Below are positions 24,413-33,674 of a stretch of DNA of 64,000 nt, piece by piece. A program made the translations under genes and the position numbers. Numbering within the stretch: the stretch's first letter is position 1; each line of letters begins with the position of its first letter. The stretch lies in NCBI RefSeq assembly GCF_010731815.2, contig NZ_AP022593.1:5022001-5086000 (forward strand), read 5' to 3'. The notes below the pieces were generated by a model. It was not told where the DNA came from. It did no database searches and saw only the letters and a list, made by a program, of their open reading frames with translations. Source of the DNA: Mycolicibacterium arabiense. GTDB taxonomy: Bacteria > Actinomycetota > Actinomycetes > Mycobacteriales > Mycobacteriaceae.

Positions 24413-25762
24413 ATGGACGTCTCGATCATCGAAGCCTCTGGACTCGGAGACCGCAGCTACCTGATCACCCACCACGGCATCGCCGTCGTCGTCGACCCAC
24501 AACGAGACATCGACCGCATACTCGCCCTCGCCGAAGAGAACGAGGTCCGCATCACTCACGTGCTGGAGACCCACCTGCACAACGACTACGTGACCGGAGG
24601 ACTGGAACTGTCACGCACCGTCGGCGCCGACTACGCGGTACCCGCCGGGGATGACGTCGACTACAGCCGCCGCCCGGTGGCCGACGGCGACATCATCGAC
24701 GCCGGACCGATCCAACTGGAAGTGCTGCACACCCCCGGCCATACCCATCACCACGTCAGCTACGTGCTCCGCGACGACGCCGGCGCCGTCCACGGCGTGT
24801 TCACCGGAGGCTCGATGCTCTACGGCACCACCGGACGCACCGACCTCATCGGACCCGACGACACCGAGGAACTGTCACACGCCCAGTACCAATCGGTGCA
24901 CAAACTCGCCGACCGCCTGCCCGCAGATACTGCGATCTACCCGACCCACGGCTTCGGCAGCTTCTGCTCGGCTACACCAGCATCCGGAGACTCCTCGACC
25001 ATCGAGGAGCAGCGCAACACCAACCCGGCCTTGACCAAAGACGAGCAGAGCTTCGTCGACGAACTACTCGCAGGACTGTCGGACTACCCGGCGTACTACG
25101 CCCACATGGGTGTCATCAACAGCGAAGGACCCGCACCAGTGGACCTGACGCCACCGGCACCGATCGACCCCACCGAGCTGCGCCGGCGGATCGACGCCGG
25201 CGAATGGGTCGTGGACCTACGCACCCGCACAGCATTCGCCGCCGGACACCTACCCGGCACCTACGGGTTCGAACTGTCGGGCTCATTCGTCAGCTACTTC
25301 GGCTGGCTCTACGACTGGGGCGCCCCGATCACAGTGATCGGAGACTCGCCCGAACAGGTCGCCGAGGCCAAACGGGAACTGGTGCGCATCGGAGTCGACC
25401 GGCTCACCGGCGCGGCCACCGAAGGCATTGACACACTGGCCGACGGCAGTCGACTCGGTTCCTATCCCGTCGCCGACTTCGCCCGCCTCGCACAAGAACT
25501 CGGCTCCGGGTTGCCTTCCATATTGGACGTGCGCCAAAGTCGCGAGTACGACGAAGGGCACGTTTCCGGCGCCACCAACATCCCCCTTCACGAACTGCCG
25601 GACCGCCTGGATGGCGTGCCCGCCGGACCCGTCTGGGTGCACTGCGGATCGGGCTACCGCGCCTCCATCGCAGCGTCGCTGCTCGACCGCGCCGGTGTGG
25701 ACGTCGTCTTGATCGACGACGCCTTCACCAAGGCCGGCGAGCAGGGCCTCACCGCTCGATGA
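24413..25762 (+). CDS. second MBL-rhodanese fusion, divergent metal site
   Basis: 449 residues from ATG 24413 behind AAAGGA. The MBL domain shows ETHLHNDYVTGG, HTPGHTHHHVSYVL and YPTHGFGSFC. However, the segment equivalent to TGDSLFIGDVGRPDL in the first protein reads TGGSMLYGTTGRTDL, so the usual metal-ligand Asp is Gly. A degenerate rhodanese-like region (about 240-335) is followed by an active one with VHCGSGYRA near the C-terminus. It may bind metal differently or act on another sulfane-sulfur substrate. Co-transcription with the PDO-type gene and TauE is supported by 23-bp spacing. Confidence 0.88.
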   Translation: MDVSIIEASGLGDRSYLITHHGIAVVVDPQRDIDRILALAEENEVRITHVLETHLHNDYVTGGLELSRTVGADYAVPAGDDVDYSRRPVADGDIIDAGPIQLEVLHTPGHTHHHVSYVLRDDAGAVHGVFTGGSMLYGTTGRTDLIGPDDTEELSHAQYQSVHKLADRLPADTAIYPTHGFGSFCSATPASGDSSTIEEQRNTNPALTKDEQSFVDELLAGLSDYPAYYAHMGVINSEGPAPVDLTPPAPIDPTELRRRIDAGEWVVDLRTRTAFAAGHLPGTYGFELSGSFVSYFGWLYDWGAPITVIGDSPEQVAEAKRELVRIGVDRLTGAATEGIDTLADGSRLGSYPVADFARLAQELGSGLPSILDVRQSREYDEGHVSGATNIPLHELPDRLDGVPAGPVWVHCGSGYRASIAASLLDRAGVDVVLIDDAFTKAGEQGLTAR

Positions 25763-25897
25763 TCGCCTCGGCGACGAGACAGTCGCTATTTCATGGCCTA
25801 TGTCGTCTTCGTTCAGCTGTAGACCCGGGCGGGCTCCGCGAACTGCGTATGAGTTGGACGGCGAAGAAAGACCCCTGGCACGTACCGCGGTGAGGGC

Positions 25898-25918
25898 CGA
25901 AATGAGAAGACGGAGTGC
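25898..25918 (+). repeat. 21-bp repeat, copy 1
   Basis: It contains AAATGAGAAGACGGAGTGC and is identical to 49777-49797. In both places an ATG opens a short frame (MRRRSAFLDLAFLAQLAAAG here, MRRRSACRALAFLAGLVAAD there), so the similarity extends past the exact core. Confidence 0.7.
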
Positions 25919-26231
25919 ATTCCTTGACCTCGCGTTCCTCGCGCAACTCGCCGCCGCGGGCTGAGCTGTCACGCGAGTCACGGCGGGTCGCGCGGCGCGC
26001 GCTCGAAGTCTGCTACGAGTGGGCTGATTTCGGACGAGTCCCGAGATCATGGACTCATCCCCGGGGACTCTTCGAACGGGGGCGCATCGATGCAAGGCCG
26101 CGGTAACGCCGTGAATTCACGTGGGTTCGGGATCGCGTAGTCGGTTGACCAGAGTTTCCAACTCGTCGATCACCGGCCCCGTCGCCGCATTCATTGTGAT
26201 GACAGCGACCCCTTCTACCAGATCCGTCCGA

Positions 26232-26250
26232 TATAGACCGGTGGTCTATA
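26232..26250. promoter_or_regulatory. orphan 8-bp-arm palindrome, TetR-type operator-like
   Basis: TATAGACCGGTGGTCTATA has perfect 8-bp arms around GGT. No intact gene begins close to it on either strand; the nearest coding remnant is the minus-strand fragment at 26117-26244. It may be the operator of a lost gene. Confidence 0.45.
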
Positions 26251-26303
26251 CGTCGATCACTGCGATGCGGTGAGCCTGGCCCAGCAGCCTAGCTAACGCG
26301 CTC

Positions 26304-26486
26304 TCAGGCGTCATTAAACACGCTCCGGCACAATTGCCTTGCCTGGCGAAATCGTTGGCACGACTTCTGGTTCGTCGGTGGTGGAATGGCAGGCTTATGC
26401 GTCCAGCCTGTCCATCGGATGCCATCCCACCAGCGTGATTCCGCGGTGCCCCACGGATCGGAATACCAGGCAGCCTGCACGGTCAT
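26304..26486 (-). CDS. small DUF2510 domain protein
   Basis: 60 residues from ATG 26486. AAWYSDPWGTAESRWWDGIRWTGWTH is the DUF2510 motif (GWYxDPxGxxxxRWWDGxxWTxH), an actinobacterial module usually found at the N-terminus of membrane proteins. Here only the module and a 30-residue polar tail remain. It could be a truncated relic. The frame is open further upstream to 26690, but that part is Pro/Ser-rich and lacks a better start. Confidence 0.6.
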   Translation of the reverse strand: MTVQAAWYSDPWGTAESRWWDGIRWTGWTHKPAIPPPTNQKSCQRFRQARQLCRSVFNDA

Positions 26487-26941
26487 CGGCACCCCGCCCC
26501 CAAACCGCCGTGCCTCTGCGGCGCTGCACGGGGGCCCCGATAAGGGTGCGGGGCAGGTGCAGGCGTATTGCGACTCGACCTCCAACGTAGCGGGGTGATA
26601 GCCAGTTGAGGCATCACTACAAGAGTCCAATCCGAAGAGACCAACGGTAGGAGAGATTGCCCGCATGAAGTACGACCTTCCGGACGTCACGGTCCAGACC
26701 GGCGGTGCTCATCCGGTTGTGAAGGATCGTTAAAAACGACAATTGTCTTCAAGTCTTCTGACACGAAAGTCTGCGACACGTGTATGAGCGAATTTGAAAC
26801 ACCCCGACGTGGGTTTGAAGGTTGAGCAAAAGTGCTCTCGAAGCTGTCTTGTTCCTCGGCAAGCGAGACACTTGCCGTTCTACTTATCACCGGTCAGATG
26901 CCAGGCACCCAATGACAACCTGAATTGACTCGGGTAAGGGA
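26487..26941. other. 455-bp gap, AT-richer, no gene called
   Basis: Base composition is more AT-rich than the surroundings (for example 26730-26830). Short frames on both strands lack RBS and family resemblance. This fits recently acquired or decaying DNA inside the island. Confidence 0.4.
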
Positions 26942-27577
26942 TTACGGCTGAGGCTCGCCGGCTGAGCGTATGGGTCGGTGGGCCTTGAGAAAGTCGTCGA
27001 CGATATTTTCGCATTGGTGACGGCTGATCGTGCGGAGTCCCGTCATGCGCGCGAACGCCAGTGGTCCGACGAGTTGGCACATGGCGAGTTCGACGTCGAA
27101 GTCGTCCAGCTCGTCGCGGGCTTGGGGGCTCTGGAGGATGGCATCGAACGGCTGTCGGTATTGGTCGACCACCCTCGTTCGTAGCGATTGTGTATGCCCT
27201 GCGTCGTCACCATTGCTCGATGTGGGCCCCAAGGAGACCCAGGCCAGGGTGGTGAGGTGAAGGGGCGCCTCGGCGAACAAGGTTGCCTGACGTGTGAGTA
27301 GTCCGATCAGCTGCTCCCGCAGGGGAAGTGAACTCGTAAGCGGTGGTGTGACTTGGGGTAGGAGTCGCTCGAAGGTGGCAGCGAGAAGGTGGGAGGAACT
27401 GTTGAAATGGCGGTAGAGGGTGGTTCGCGCGACCTTAGAGGCCTTGGTGACCGCCTCGATCGTGACCGCCTCGACTCCGCCCGTGCTGAGCAGATGAGCC
27501 GCGGCGTCGAGCAGACGGGTTCGTGACCGCGCGCGGCGTGGATCGGCGTCGTCGTCGGGCGACGCGTCTTCGCTCAA
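26942..27577 (-). CDS. TetR/AcrR family regulator, divergent from a KstR-like TetR
   Basis: 211 residues from TTG 27577. The HTH is RTRLLDAAAHLLSTGGVEAVTIEAVTKASKVARTTLYRHFNSSSHLLAATFERLL, with the TLYRHF recognition helix end. The C-terminal domain is typical TetR without an identifiable ligand. It is divergently arranged with the next regulator, across a shared intergenic region with operator CAGTAGCGTAGCGATACTG (27638-27656). Confidence 0.85.
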   Translation of the reverse strand: MSEDASPDDDADPRRARSRTRLLDAAAHLLSTGGVEAVTIEAVTKASKVARTTLYRHFNSSSHLLAATFERLLPQVTPPLTSSLPLREQLIGLLTRQATLFAEAPLHLTTLAWVSLGPTSSNGDDAGHTQSLRTRVVDQYRQPFDAILQSPQARDELDDFDVELAMCQLVGPLAFARMTGLRTISRHQCENIVDDFLKAHRPIRSAGEPQP

Positions 27578-27637
27578 CGCCGTGTCCGTCGTTTGATTGG
27601 TCCGGCCGTTCCAACTCGCATCGGGTTATGGTACCAA

Positions 27638-27656
27638 CAGTAGCGTAGCGATACTG
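27638..27656. promoter_or_regulatory. TetR operator between the divergent regulators
   Basis: CAGTAGCGTAGCGATACTG is an imperfect inverted repeat (AGTAGCG/CGATACT). The sequence GTAGCGyAGCGATACTG recurs at 28366-28384 upstream of the DUF6188-MmpL operon, so one of the two TetR proteins probably controls both places. Confidence 0.7.
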
Positions 27657-27728
27657 CGCGTCCCGCCGTGATCGTTGCTCATGGCAGCGTCCGCCCCCGG
27701 GCCTGCCCTCACAGGCCGAGGATTGCCG

Positions 27729-28334
27729 ATGATGACAACCGGATCGATCAAAGAGGATCGCTGGGCCGAGTCGGTCCGTAAACGCGAGATCATCCTCGAC
27801 TGCGCCGCGACAATTGCCTCGAGTGGCGGCTACGACGCGGTGAAGATGCGCGCAGTTGCCGATAGCGCCGGGATTGCGGTCGGCACCCTCTATCGCCTCT
27901 ACCCATCGAAGGCGCACGTACTGGTGGCCATCCTGGCGCGTGAGTTCGAACGTATTGGAGCCGAACGAGATTGGACCGCCACAGCGGGATCATCGCGGCT
28001 GCGGGTGGAGCACCTGAGTGCGCGCCTCTGTCGAGAATGGCAGACCAGGCCGGCGCTGACGGCGGCCGTGACCCGCGCGTTCGTCAGCGCCGATGGCAGC
28101 GCGAGCGCCGAGGTGGACCGCGCGGAGGCGGTCATCGAGCACCTGATCGGGCTGGCGATCGCCGGCGGGGAACCGAACCCGAGGCAACACCGAATCGCCG
28201 CCATCGTCGGCAACGTCTGGCTCGCCAGCCTGATCACATGGGTCCGGCACGGCACCTCCGCAGACGATATCGCCGTCCGACTACAGCGCAGCATCGGATT
28301 GGTCATCGAGAACGCAGAGTCGCGACAGGCGTGA
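27729..28334 (+). CDS. TetR family regulator, KstR-like
   Basis: 201 residues from ATG 27729 (a second ATG follows directly). KREIILDCAATIASSGGYDAVKMRAVADSAGIAVGTLYRLYPSKAHVLVAILAREFERI closely resembles the HTH of KstR, the mycobacterial cholesterol-catabolism repressor, and the LTAAVTRAFVSADGSASAEVD segment matches its ligand domain. The target set is likely different because the adjacent operators (GTAGCGyAGCGATACTG) do not look like the KstR box. It probably regulates the downstream DUF6188-MmpL pair. Confidence 0.85.
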   Translation: MMTTGSIKEDRWAESVRKREIILDCAATIASSGGYDAVKMRAVADSAGIAVGTLYRLYPSKAHVLVAILAREFERIGAERDWTATAGSSRLRVEHLSARLCREWQTRPALTAAVTRAFVSADGSASAEVDRAEAVIEHLIGLAIAGGEPNPRQHRIAAIVGNVWLASLITWVRHGTSADDIAVRLQRSIGLVIENAESRQA

Positions 28335-28356
28335 CCGGACGGCGACTTGGACGGAA

Positions 28357-28393
28357 CGCTACTATCGGTAGCGCAGCGATACTGTTAGTATCG
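28357..28393. promoter_or_regulatory. composite TetR operator upstream of the DUF6188-MmpL operon
   Basis: Three overlapping palindromes lie in 37 bp: CGCTAC..GTAGCG (28357-28373), the GTAGCGCAGCGATACT site shared with 27638-27656 (28366-28384), and the perfect 17-mer CGATACTGTTAGTATCG (28377-28393). The site begins 23 bp after the regulator stop and ends 33 bp before the next ATG. It probably binds two dimers. Confidence 0.75.
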
Positions 28394-28425
28394 TAGGAAC
28401 CCAATTGGCGGCGAGAGGCGGTCTG

Positions 28426-28860
28426 ATGATCACCCAGTGGATCGAAGCGTGCGAGGTCCAGCGCGTCAGCCTGGTCGGCGGTCTGGTGCTCAATCTGGAG
28501 GACTACAACGAGTTGGTCATCACGCGTCCACTGCGCTTGTCACTCCCTCCGGTGGGGGCTTATCCGGCAGAAGACGTGCTCGTTGATCCGAATGACGTGC
28601 CGAATTACCAGCGCTCGTTGTTGAACTTCGCCGGGAGCGTCTGCACTCGCGCCACCTGCGACGACGACGGCACTCTGCGTGTCGAGTTCTCCAACGGCTA
28701 TGGCTTCACAGTGACCGCCGATGAGAGTTTCACGGCGTGGGAGTTGTACGGCAAGCGCCACGGTTATATGGCCTGTCTACCTGGTGGCCGGGTTCGCGTC
28801 GTGCGCCATGATCTGCCTGAGGATGACCTGGTTTCGGAGCGCCCGGCGGTGCGCCCTTGA
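28426..28860 (+). CDS. DUF6188 family protein, MmpL-associated
   Basis: 144 residues from ATG 28426 with a GAGAGG RBS. LEDYNELVITRPLRLSLPP, LLNFAGSVCTRATCDDDGTLRVEFSNG and FTAWELYGKRHGYMACLPGGRVRVVRHDLPEDD are the conserved blocks of DUF6188, a small cytosolic mycobacterial family. Its TGA overlaps the MmpL TTG start (TTGA), so the two are translationally coupled. The function is unknown; coupling suggests a role with the pump or its substrate. Confidence 0.82.
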   Translation: MITQWIEACEVQRVSLVGGLVLNLEDYNELVITRPLRLSLPPVGAYPAEDVLVDPNDVPNYQRSLLNFAGSVCTRATCDDDGTLRVEFSNGYGFTVTADESFTAWELYGKRHGYMACLPGGRVRVVRHDLPEDDLVSERPAVRP

Positions 28861-31800
28861 GTGCCGACGATAACGAAACGGACGCGCACGACCTCGCCGC
28901 CAATCGGGTCCGCGAACGCGCCTTATCGGCAGCGAGGACGTCCGGGGAGTACAGCGAGCGTCTCGGCGCGTTGGCCCGTTTCACGGTGCGGCACAAGGCG
29001 TTGGTCGTTGGCGCTTGGGTCGGACTGGCAGTGATTCTGGCCCTGCTGTTTCCGCAACTGGAGACTGTGGTCCAGAAACAGTCGGTGCAGCTGATCCCGC
29101 GCGACGTCGGGTCCTTCCAGACCATCGACCGGATGAGCGAGGCCTTCGGCGAGCAGGGCTCCAAGACCATGTTGTTCGTGGCGATGGAGGACCAGTCGGG
29201 CATGACGCCGTCGGCGCGGCAACGTTATACCGATCTGGTGTCGCGGCTGCGTGCCGACACCGACCACGTGCTTCTCGTTCAGGACCTGCTGGCTGATCCG
29301 GTGACCGCGACTCAGGCGCTCAGCGAGGACGGCAAGGCCTGGTATCTGCCGGTCGGGGTGGCCGGCACGCTCGGTGACCCCGCTGCCGCCGAGTCGGTTA
29401 CCGCGGTCCGCGCCATCGTCGCCGAGGTGTTCGACGGTTCGTCGACGACGGCGAAGGTCACCGGTCCGCCGTCGACGTTCAGCGATCAGATCGCCGAGGC
29501 CGAACACGATCTGCTGTTCATCTCCATCGCCACCGCGGGGTTGATCGCGCTGATCCTGCTCATCGTCTACCGGTCGGTGTTCACCGCGCTGTTGCCTCTG
29601 CTGGTGATCGGCATCAGTCTGGCCGTGGGGCGGGGGGTGCTCTCCGCGCTGGGCGAGCTGGGTATGCCGGTGTCGCAGTTCACCGTGGCCTTCATGACGG
29701 CGATACTGCTAGGCGCAGGCACCGATTACACCGTCTTTCTCATCAGCCGTTACCACGAACAGCGCCGGGCGCAGGTCGCCCCCGATCAGGCGGTGGAGCA
29801 CGCGACCGCCAGCATCGGCCGCGTCATCTTGGCCTCGGCCGCCACGGTCGCGTTGGCGTTCGCCGCGATGGTGTTCGCCAACTTGAGCGTGTTCGCCGGG
29901 ATGGGACCGGCCTGCGCGGTGGCTGTGCTGGTCGGGTTCGTGGCGACCGTGACACTGTTGCCGCCGGTGCTGTCCCTGGCGGCCAAACGCGGCATCGGCG
30001 AACCCAAGTCCGACCGCACGCGCCGCTACTGGAACTCGGTAGCCGTGGCCGTGGTGCGCAAGCCCGTGCCGCTGCTGCTGGTCAGCCTTGCCATCCTGCT
30101 GGCATTCTCAGCGGTCGCCACGACGATCACGTTGAGCTACGACGACCGCAAAGGACAACCCGACACCACCGCCAGCAACCAGGGGTACCAGCTGTTGGAC
30201 CGGCACTTCCGCAAGGACATCGTCATCTCCGAATTCCTCGTCGTGGAGTCCCCCACTGACGTGCGCACCGGCAAGGGACTGGCCGACCTTGACGAGATGG
30301 CGTCGCGCATCGCGCAGATCCCCGGGGTAACGAAGGTGTCCGGGGTAACCCGCCCCGCGGGAGCACGCCTGGAGCAAGCGCAACTTGGTTGGCAGAACGG
30401 ACAAATCGGCGACAAGATGGCCGGCGCAGTGGACGACGGCAGCGCCCGCAAGGACGACCTGGCCAAGCTCACCGGCGGCGCGGACCAACTCGCCGGCGGC
30501 CTCGCCCAACTCGACACCACCCTGCGGACCGCCCTGACGCCACTGACGGGAATCCTCGACCAGGCCCAGAGCGCCGGACAACAGGTGGACCAGTTCCGGC
30601 CCCTGTTGAAGCAACTCTCGGCCACCGCACCTGCCGTCGACCAGGCGCTGCGTTCTGGCCCTGGGCTGCGCCCACTCGCTGAGCAGGCCGACGGCGCCAT
30701 CGCCACGATCGACCCCCTTGTGGGCGCCCTGAACACCTCGCCGTGGTGCGCGACCACACCGCAGTGCGCCCAAATTCGCGACCAAGTCCAAGTCCTCACG
30801 ACGCTACGCAACGCCGGGTTCTTCACCCAGGTCGCCGGGCTCGGCGACACCGTCGGCCAGAACGCATCCGTGGCCGATACCCTGGCCGACGTCCAGACCG
30901 CCGTCACCTCGTTGGACAACGCGTTCGGTGCGCTCGGTGACCCCGCCGACCTGGCCGGAAACGTCCGCCGACTCCAAGACGGCATCCGCCAACTCGCCTC
31001 CGGCGCCCGAGCGCTCGCCACCGGTGTGCACACCCTGGCCGACAGCAACATCGAAATGCTCAGCGGGATGAGCCAGATCGCCACCCAACTGCAGAACTCG
31101 GCGCGCGCCAGCACCGGCTCCGACACCGCCAGCGGCTTCTTCCTGCCGCCCAACGCCTTCGAGAACCGGCAGTTCGCCGACGTCGCCAAACAATTCCTCT
31201 CCCGTGACGGGAAGACCGCCCGATTCCTCATCGAATCCAGCAACGACCCCTACAGCGCGGACGCCATGCACCTGTCCCATGAGATGGTCGCCGTCGCCGA
31301 GGCCGCCCGGCCCAACACCTCCCTGGCGCAGGCCCGCGTCTCGGTCGCCGGATTTCCCGCGGTCAACTCCGACATTCAGCGCCTCCTGACCGCCGACTTC
31401 ATCCAGCTGGCCGCCGCGACCTTGCTCATCGTGGGCATGATCCTGGTGCTGCTGCTGCGTGCACTGCTCGCCCCGCTCTACCTGCTGGGCACCGTCGTAC
31501 TCAACTACACCGCGTCGCTGGGCATCGGAGTCTTGGTGTTCCAGTGGGGCCTGGGCTACGAAATCGCGTGGCCTGTGCCGTTGTTGGCGTTCATCATTCT
31601 GGTGGCCGTAGGCGCTGACTACAACATGCTCCTGGTCTCGCGTCTCAAGGAGGAATCCACCCGCAACATCCGCGTCGGGGTGCTTCGCACCGTGGCCAGC
31701 ACCGGCTCGGTGATCACCTCAGCTGGCATCATCTTCGCGGTCAGCATGTTCGGGTTGATGGTCGGCTCCATCGCCATCATGATTCAGGCCGGGTTCATCA

Positions 31801-31922
31801 TCGGCTGTGGTCTGCTGCTCGACACCTTCGTCGTGCGCACGCTCACCGTCCCCGCCATCGCCGTCCTGCTCCGCGAGGCCAGCTGGTGGCCGCAACGCCC
31901 CGCCACCACACGATCCCACTAG
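28857..31922 (+). CDS. MmpL/RND family transporter
   Basis: 1021 residues from TTG 28857. Two MMPL domains are present, each with a first helix, a large extracytoplasmic loop and a helix bundle. The proton-relay Asp-Tyr pairs are in LGAGTDYTVFLISRYHEQRR (about 285) and VAVGADYNMLLVSRLKEES (about 925). The second loop (about 500-790) is Gln/Asp/Leu-rich and predicted helical, as in the coiled-coil arm of some MmpLs. No MmpS gene is next to it. It likely exports a lipid or hydrophobic compound; the substrate is unknown. Regulation by the adjacent TetR pair is supported by the operator at 28357-28393. Confidence 0.9.
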   Translation: MSADDNETDAHDLAANRVRERALSAARTSGEYSERLGALARFTVRHKALVVGAWVGLAVILALLFPQLETVVQKQSVQLIPRDVGSFQTIDRMSEAFGEQGSKTMLFVAMEDQSGMTPSARQRYTDLVSRLRADTDHVLLVQDLLADPVTATQALSEDGKAWYLPVGVAGTLGDPAAAESVTAVRAIVAEVFDGSSTTAKVTGPPSTFSDQIAEAEHDLLFISIATAGLIALILLIVYRSVFTALLPLLVIGISLAVGRGVLSALGELGMPVSQFTVAFMTAILLGAGTDYTVFLISRYHEQRRAQVAPDQAVEHATASIGRVILASAATVALAFAAMVFANLSVFAGMGPACAVAVLVGFVATVTLLPPVLSLAAKRGIGEPKSDRTRRYWNSVAVAVVRKPVPLLLVSLAILLAFSAVATTITLSYDDRKGQPDTTASNQGYQLLDRHFRKDIVISEFLVVESPTDVRTGKGLADLDEMASRIAQIPGVTKVSGVTRPAGARLEQAQLGWQNGQIGDKMAGAVDDGSARKDDLAKLTGGADQLAGGLAQLDTTLRTALTPLTGILDQAQSAGQQVDQFRPLLKQLSATAPAVDQALRSGPGLRPLAEQADGAIATIDPLVGALNTSPWCATTPQCAQIRDQVQVLTTLRNAGFFTQVAGLGDTVGQNASVADTLADVQTAVTSLDNAFGALGDPADLAGNVRRLQDGIRQLASGARALATGVHTLADSNIEMLSGMSQIATQLQNSARASTGSDTASGFFLPPNAFENRQFADVAKQFLSRDGKTARFLIESSNDPYSADAMHLSHEMVAVAEAARPNTSLAQARVSVAGFPAVNSDIQRLLTADFIQLAAATLLIVGMILVLLLRALLAPLYLLGTVVLNYTASLGIGVLVFQWGLGYEIAWPVPLLAFIILVAVGADYNMLLVSRLKEESTRNIRVGVLRTVASTGSVITSAGIIFAVSMFGLMVGSIAIMIQAGFIIGCGLLLDTFVVRTLTVPAIAVLLREASWWPQRPATTRSH

Positions 31923-32505
31923 CGCCTGCAATCGGCTAACCGGCCGCTGTCAGTAGATGTGTTCTTACACCGCCGTCGCATCCCCCCTCGTAGCTGGTGA
32001 ACGAACTACAAGGACACCTCGGGTCCAAACCCACCCACAGGACGGCCGCGCGAGCGTGCGAGGTGTGGTTGCAACGCCCCGATGGCCAGGTGCCGAAAGC
32101 GGACGATTGCACATTTGGCTCTGGCGGGCAGTAAATCGCGACCGGCGCTGTATAGCGACACGACTAGGGGCGAAGTAACAGTTCGTGGCGACACGAAAAG
32201 CTCGGCACTTTACGGTTACAGGACCCACGCGCGACGGCCCAACGGCGGTGGAACCTTGGCGCCATTGATGGTGCTGGCGACATCCGTACGCGTCCAACGG
32301 CTTTTGACCAGAAACTACTACCGGCACATCGCCCGTACTCTGAAGCGCGCGCGATGGGATATCACACGCAGCGCCGGGATATGTGGGGTCCCGCCAGGTC
32401 CGCAGGCTCGAGTAGAACGAAACCCCAATGCCTCGCTCTAGCAGGCGAATTGCGGTCCCAGGCCGTCGAAACCCGCAAACGACTATCGACACGGTCGTGG
32501 TGTCG
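31923..32505. other. 583-bp region without a recognisable gene
   Basis: A minus-strand frame of 186 codons (to 32525) and plus-strand frames of 73-119 codons overlap each other, with no RBS or family resemblance. The right part abuts the frameshifted diiron gene. No repeats or strong hairpins were seen. Confidence 0.4.
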
Positions 32506-33430
32506 TCATCTAGCCACCGGTTCATAGGTCAGCTCTTCGGTCCACGATGGAGGCTTACCGAGCACCGCCGTGGGGAAGTGGTCGATCGCGGTGCCCAACC
32601 GCTGTGAAATGTAATGCAATGGCTGGGAACGCTTTATGCTCGCGGACATGTGGGCCTTTAGGATGTGGTAGCCGGGAACGCGGCGCGTGTACTCACTACG
32701 GTCCCCTACGTTCTCGTACCGCATCACCGCGCTGTACAACTTCTCCTCCCGACAGTCCCATGGCGTTGAGATTCGTCAGCATCCTAGTAAGCAGCGGCAC
32801 GTACAGGACGCCGCCGACAAGAACTCTGGGGTCGACAAGCGCCCCTATTGTCTGAATCGCATGAATGCGCAGAGGGCTGGCGCCGAGGTCGTTCAGGACT
32901 TGAAATCCGACTGCTAGGTGTCGCGATTCGTCGCTGTTGACCTTGTTGAAGACCTCGGCGCACAGCGGATCCTCCACCTCGTCGAGCAGGAACTTGAGCA
33001 GTGCTCCGTCAAGCGCAGTCTCCAACGCGGGAATCGCCGCTCCGATCACTGTCAGCGGAAGGGCCTCGGCGTATCTGTCGAGCCACTCGATGACGAGGCG
33101 AATGTTTTTATTCGGCTGAGGAGTTTCGCCATGGTCAAGCATTCCCCAACGTTTCATGAGGGCGAGCTCCGCGTTAGCGTGCCGCTGCTCCTCCGCGTGA
33201 AAGTACTTGTAAATGTCACCTAGGGCATCGAACGGCGCCTTCGGCGCCATGGCGGCGAAAGCGCGTGCTCCGACGTGTTCTATCCACACCACATCAGACA
33301 TGAACTGCTTCAGGGTGGGCCGCTGCTCGTCGGTGATCGCATCGGCGCCCGGCGCATCCCAATCGATGTCGGCCAGCGCCCACTGCCGATTCTTGATCGT
33401 CTCCAGCATGTCGCTGTACTTGAATGCCAT
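32506..33430 (-). pseudogene. ferritin-like diiron protein gene with a +1 frameshift
   Basis: The N-terminal part (244 residues from ATG 33430) shows two diiron half-sites, IYKYFHAEEQRHANAE and VNSDESRHLAVGFQ, in a ferritin-like four-helix protein found in mycobacteria. After NAMGLSG the frame runs into 14 unrelated residues and a stop at 32696. The next frame, from 32739, continues with KLYSAVMRYENVGDRSEYTR...LHYISQRLGTAIDHFPTAVLGKPPSW to a natural stop at 32506. Removing one base in the CTTCTCCTCCC tract (32740-32750) gives a 307-residue protein. It is either a recent null allele or a sequencing error. Confidence 0.75.
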
Positions 33431-33674
33431 TGGACATGTCTCCTTGACTCTCGTGGAAAGGCTTAGCTGGCGATACGCTCGCCCAGCCCGAGTGCGCGGT
33501 ACAACTTGCAGACACCGCGCGTTTGAAGAACGACGGGATCTGGGCGCCGTTCAGAAAAAGACACGAAAGAGCTTGCGCGCCAGAGAATCCGATGACGCAC
33601 CAATGCCCGGAATCGGCTACCCGGAAAGGTCACCATGGCGTCCGCAGCGGGCAATTCATTCTGCCATTGACGGG

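Larger units (their letters stand above)
25763..26303. other. 541-bp region without a confident gene
   Basis: It contains the first copy of a 21-bp repeat (25898-25918) and a perfect palindrome (26232-26250). On the minus strand, 26117-26244 reads a short protein-like fragment (DLVEGVAVITMNAATGPVID then ELETLVNRLRDPEPT, stop 26117). It has no clear start and a stop just upstream, so it may be the remnant of a degraded gene. Nothing else is recognisable. Confidence 0.4.

Noticed and set aside
31965..32525. 186-codon minus-strand frame
   Set aside because: Composition is not protein-like, there is no RBS, and it overlaps the end of the frameshifted diiron gene.
32506..32739. independent 77-codon gene
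   Set aside because: It reads as the direct continuation of the diiron protein after a one-base frameshift and has no own RBS.
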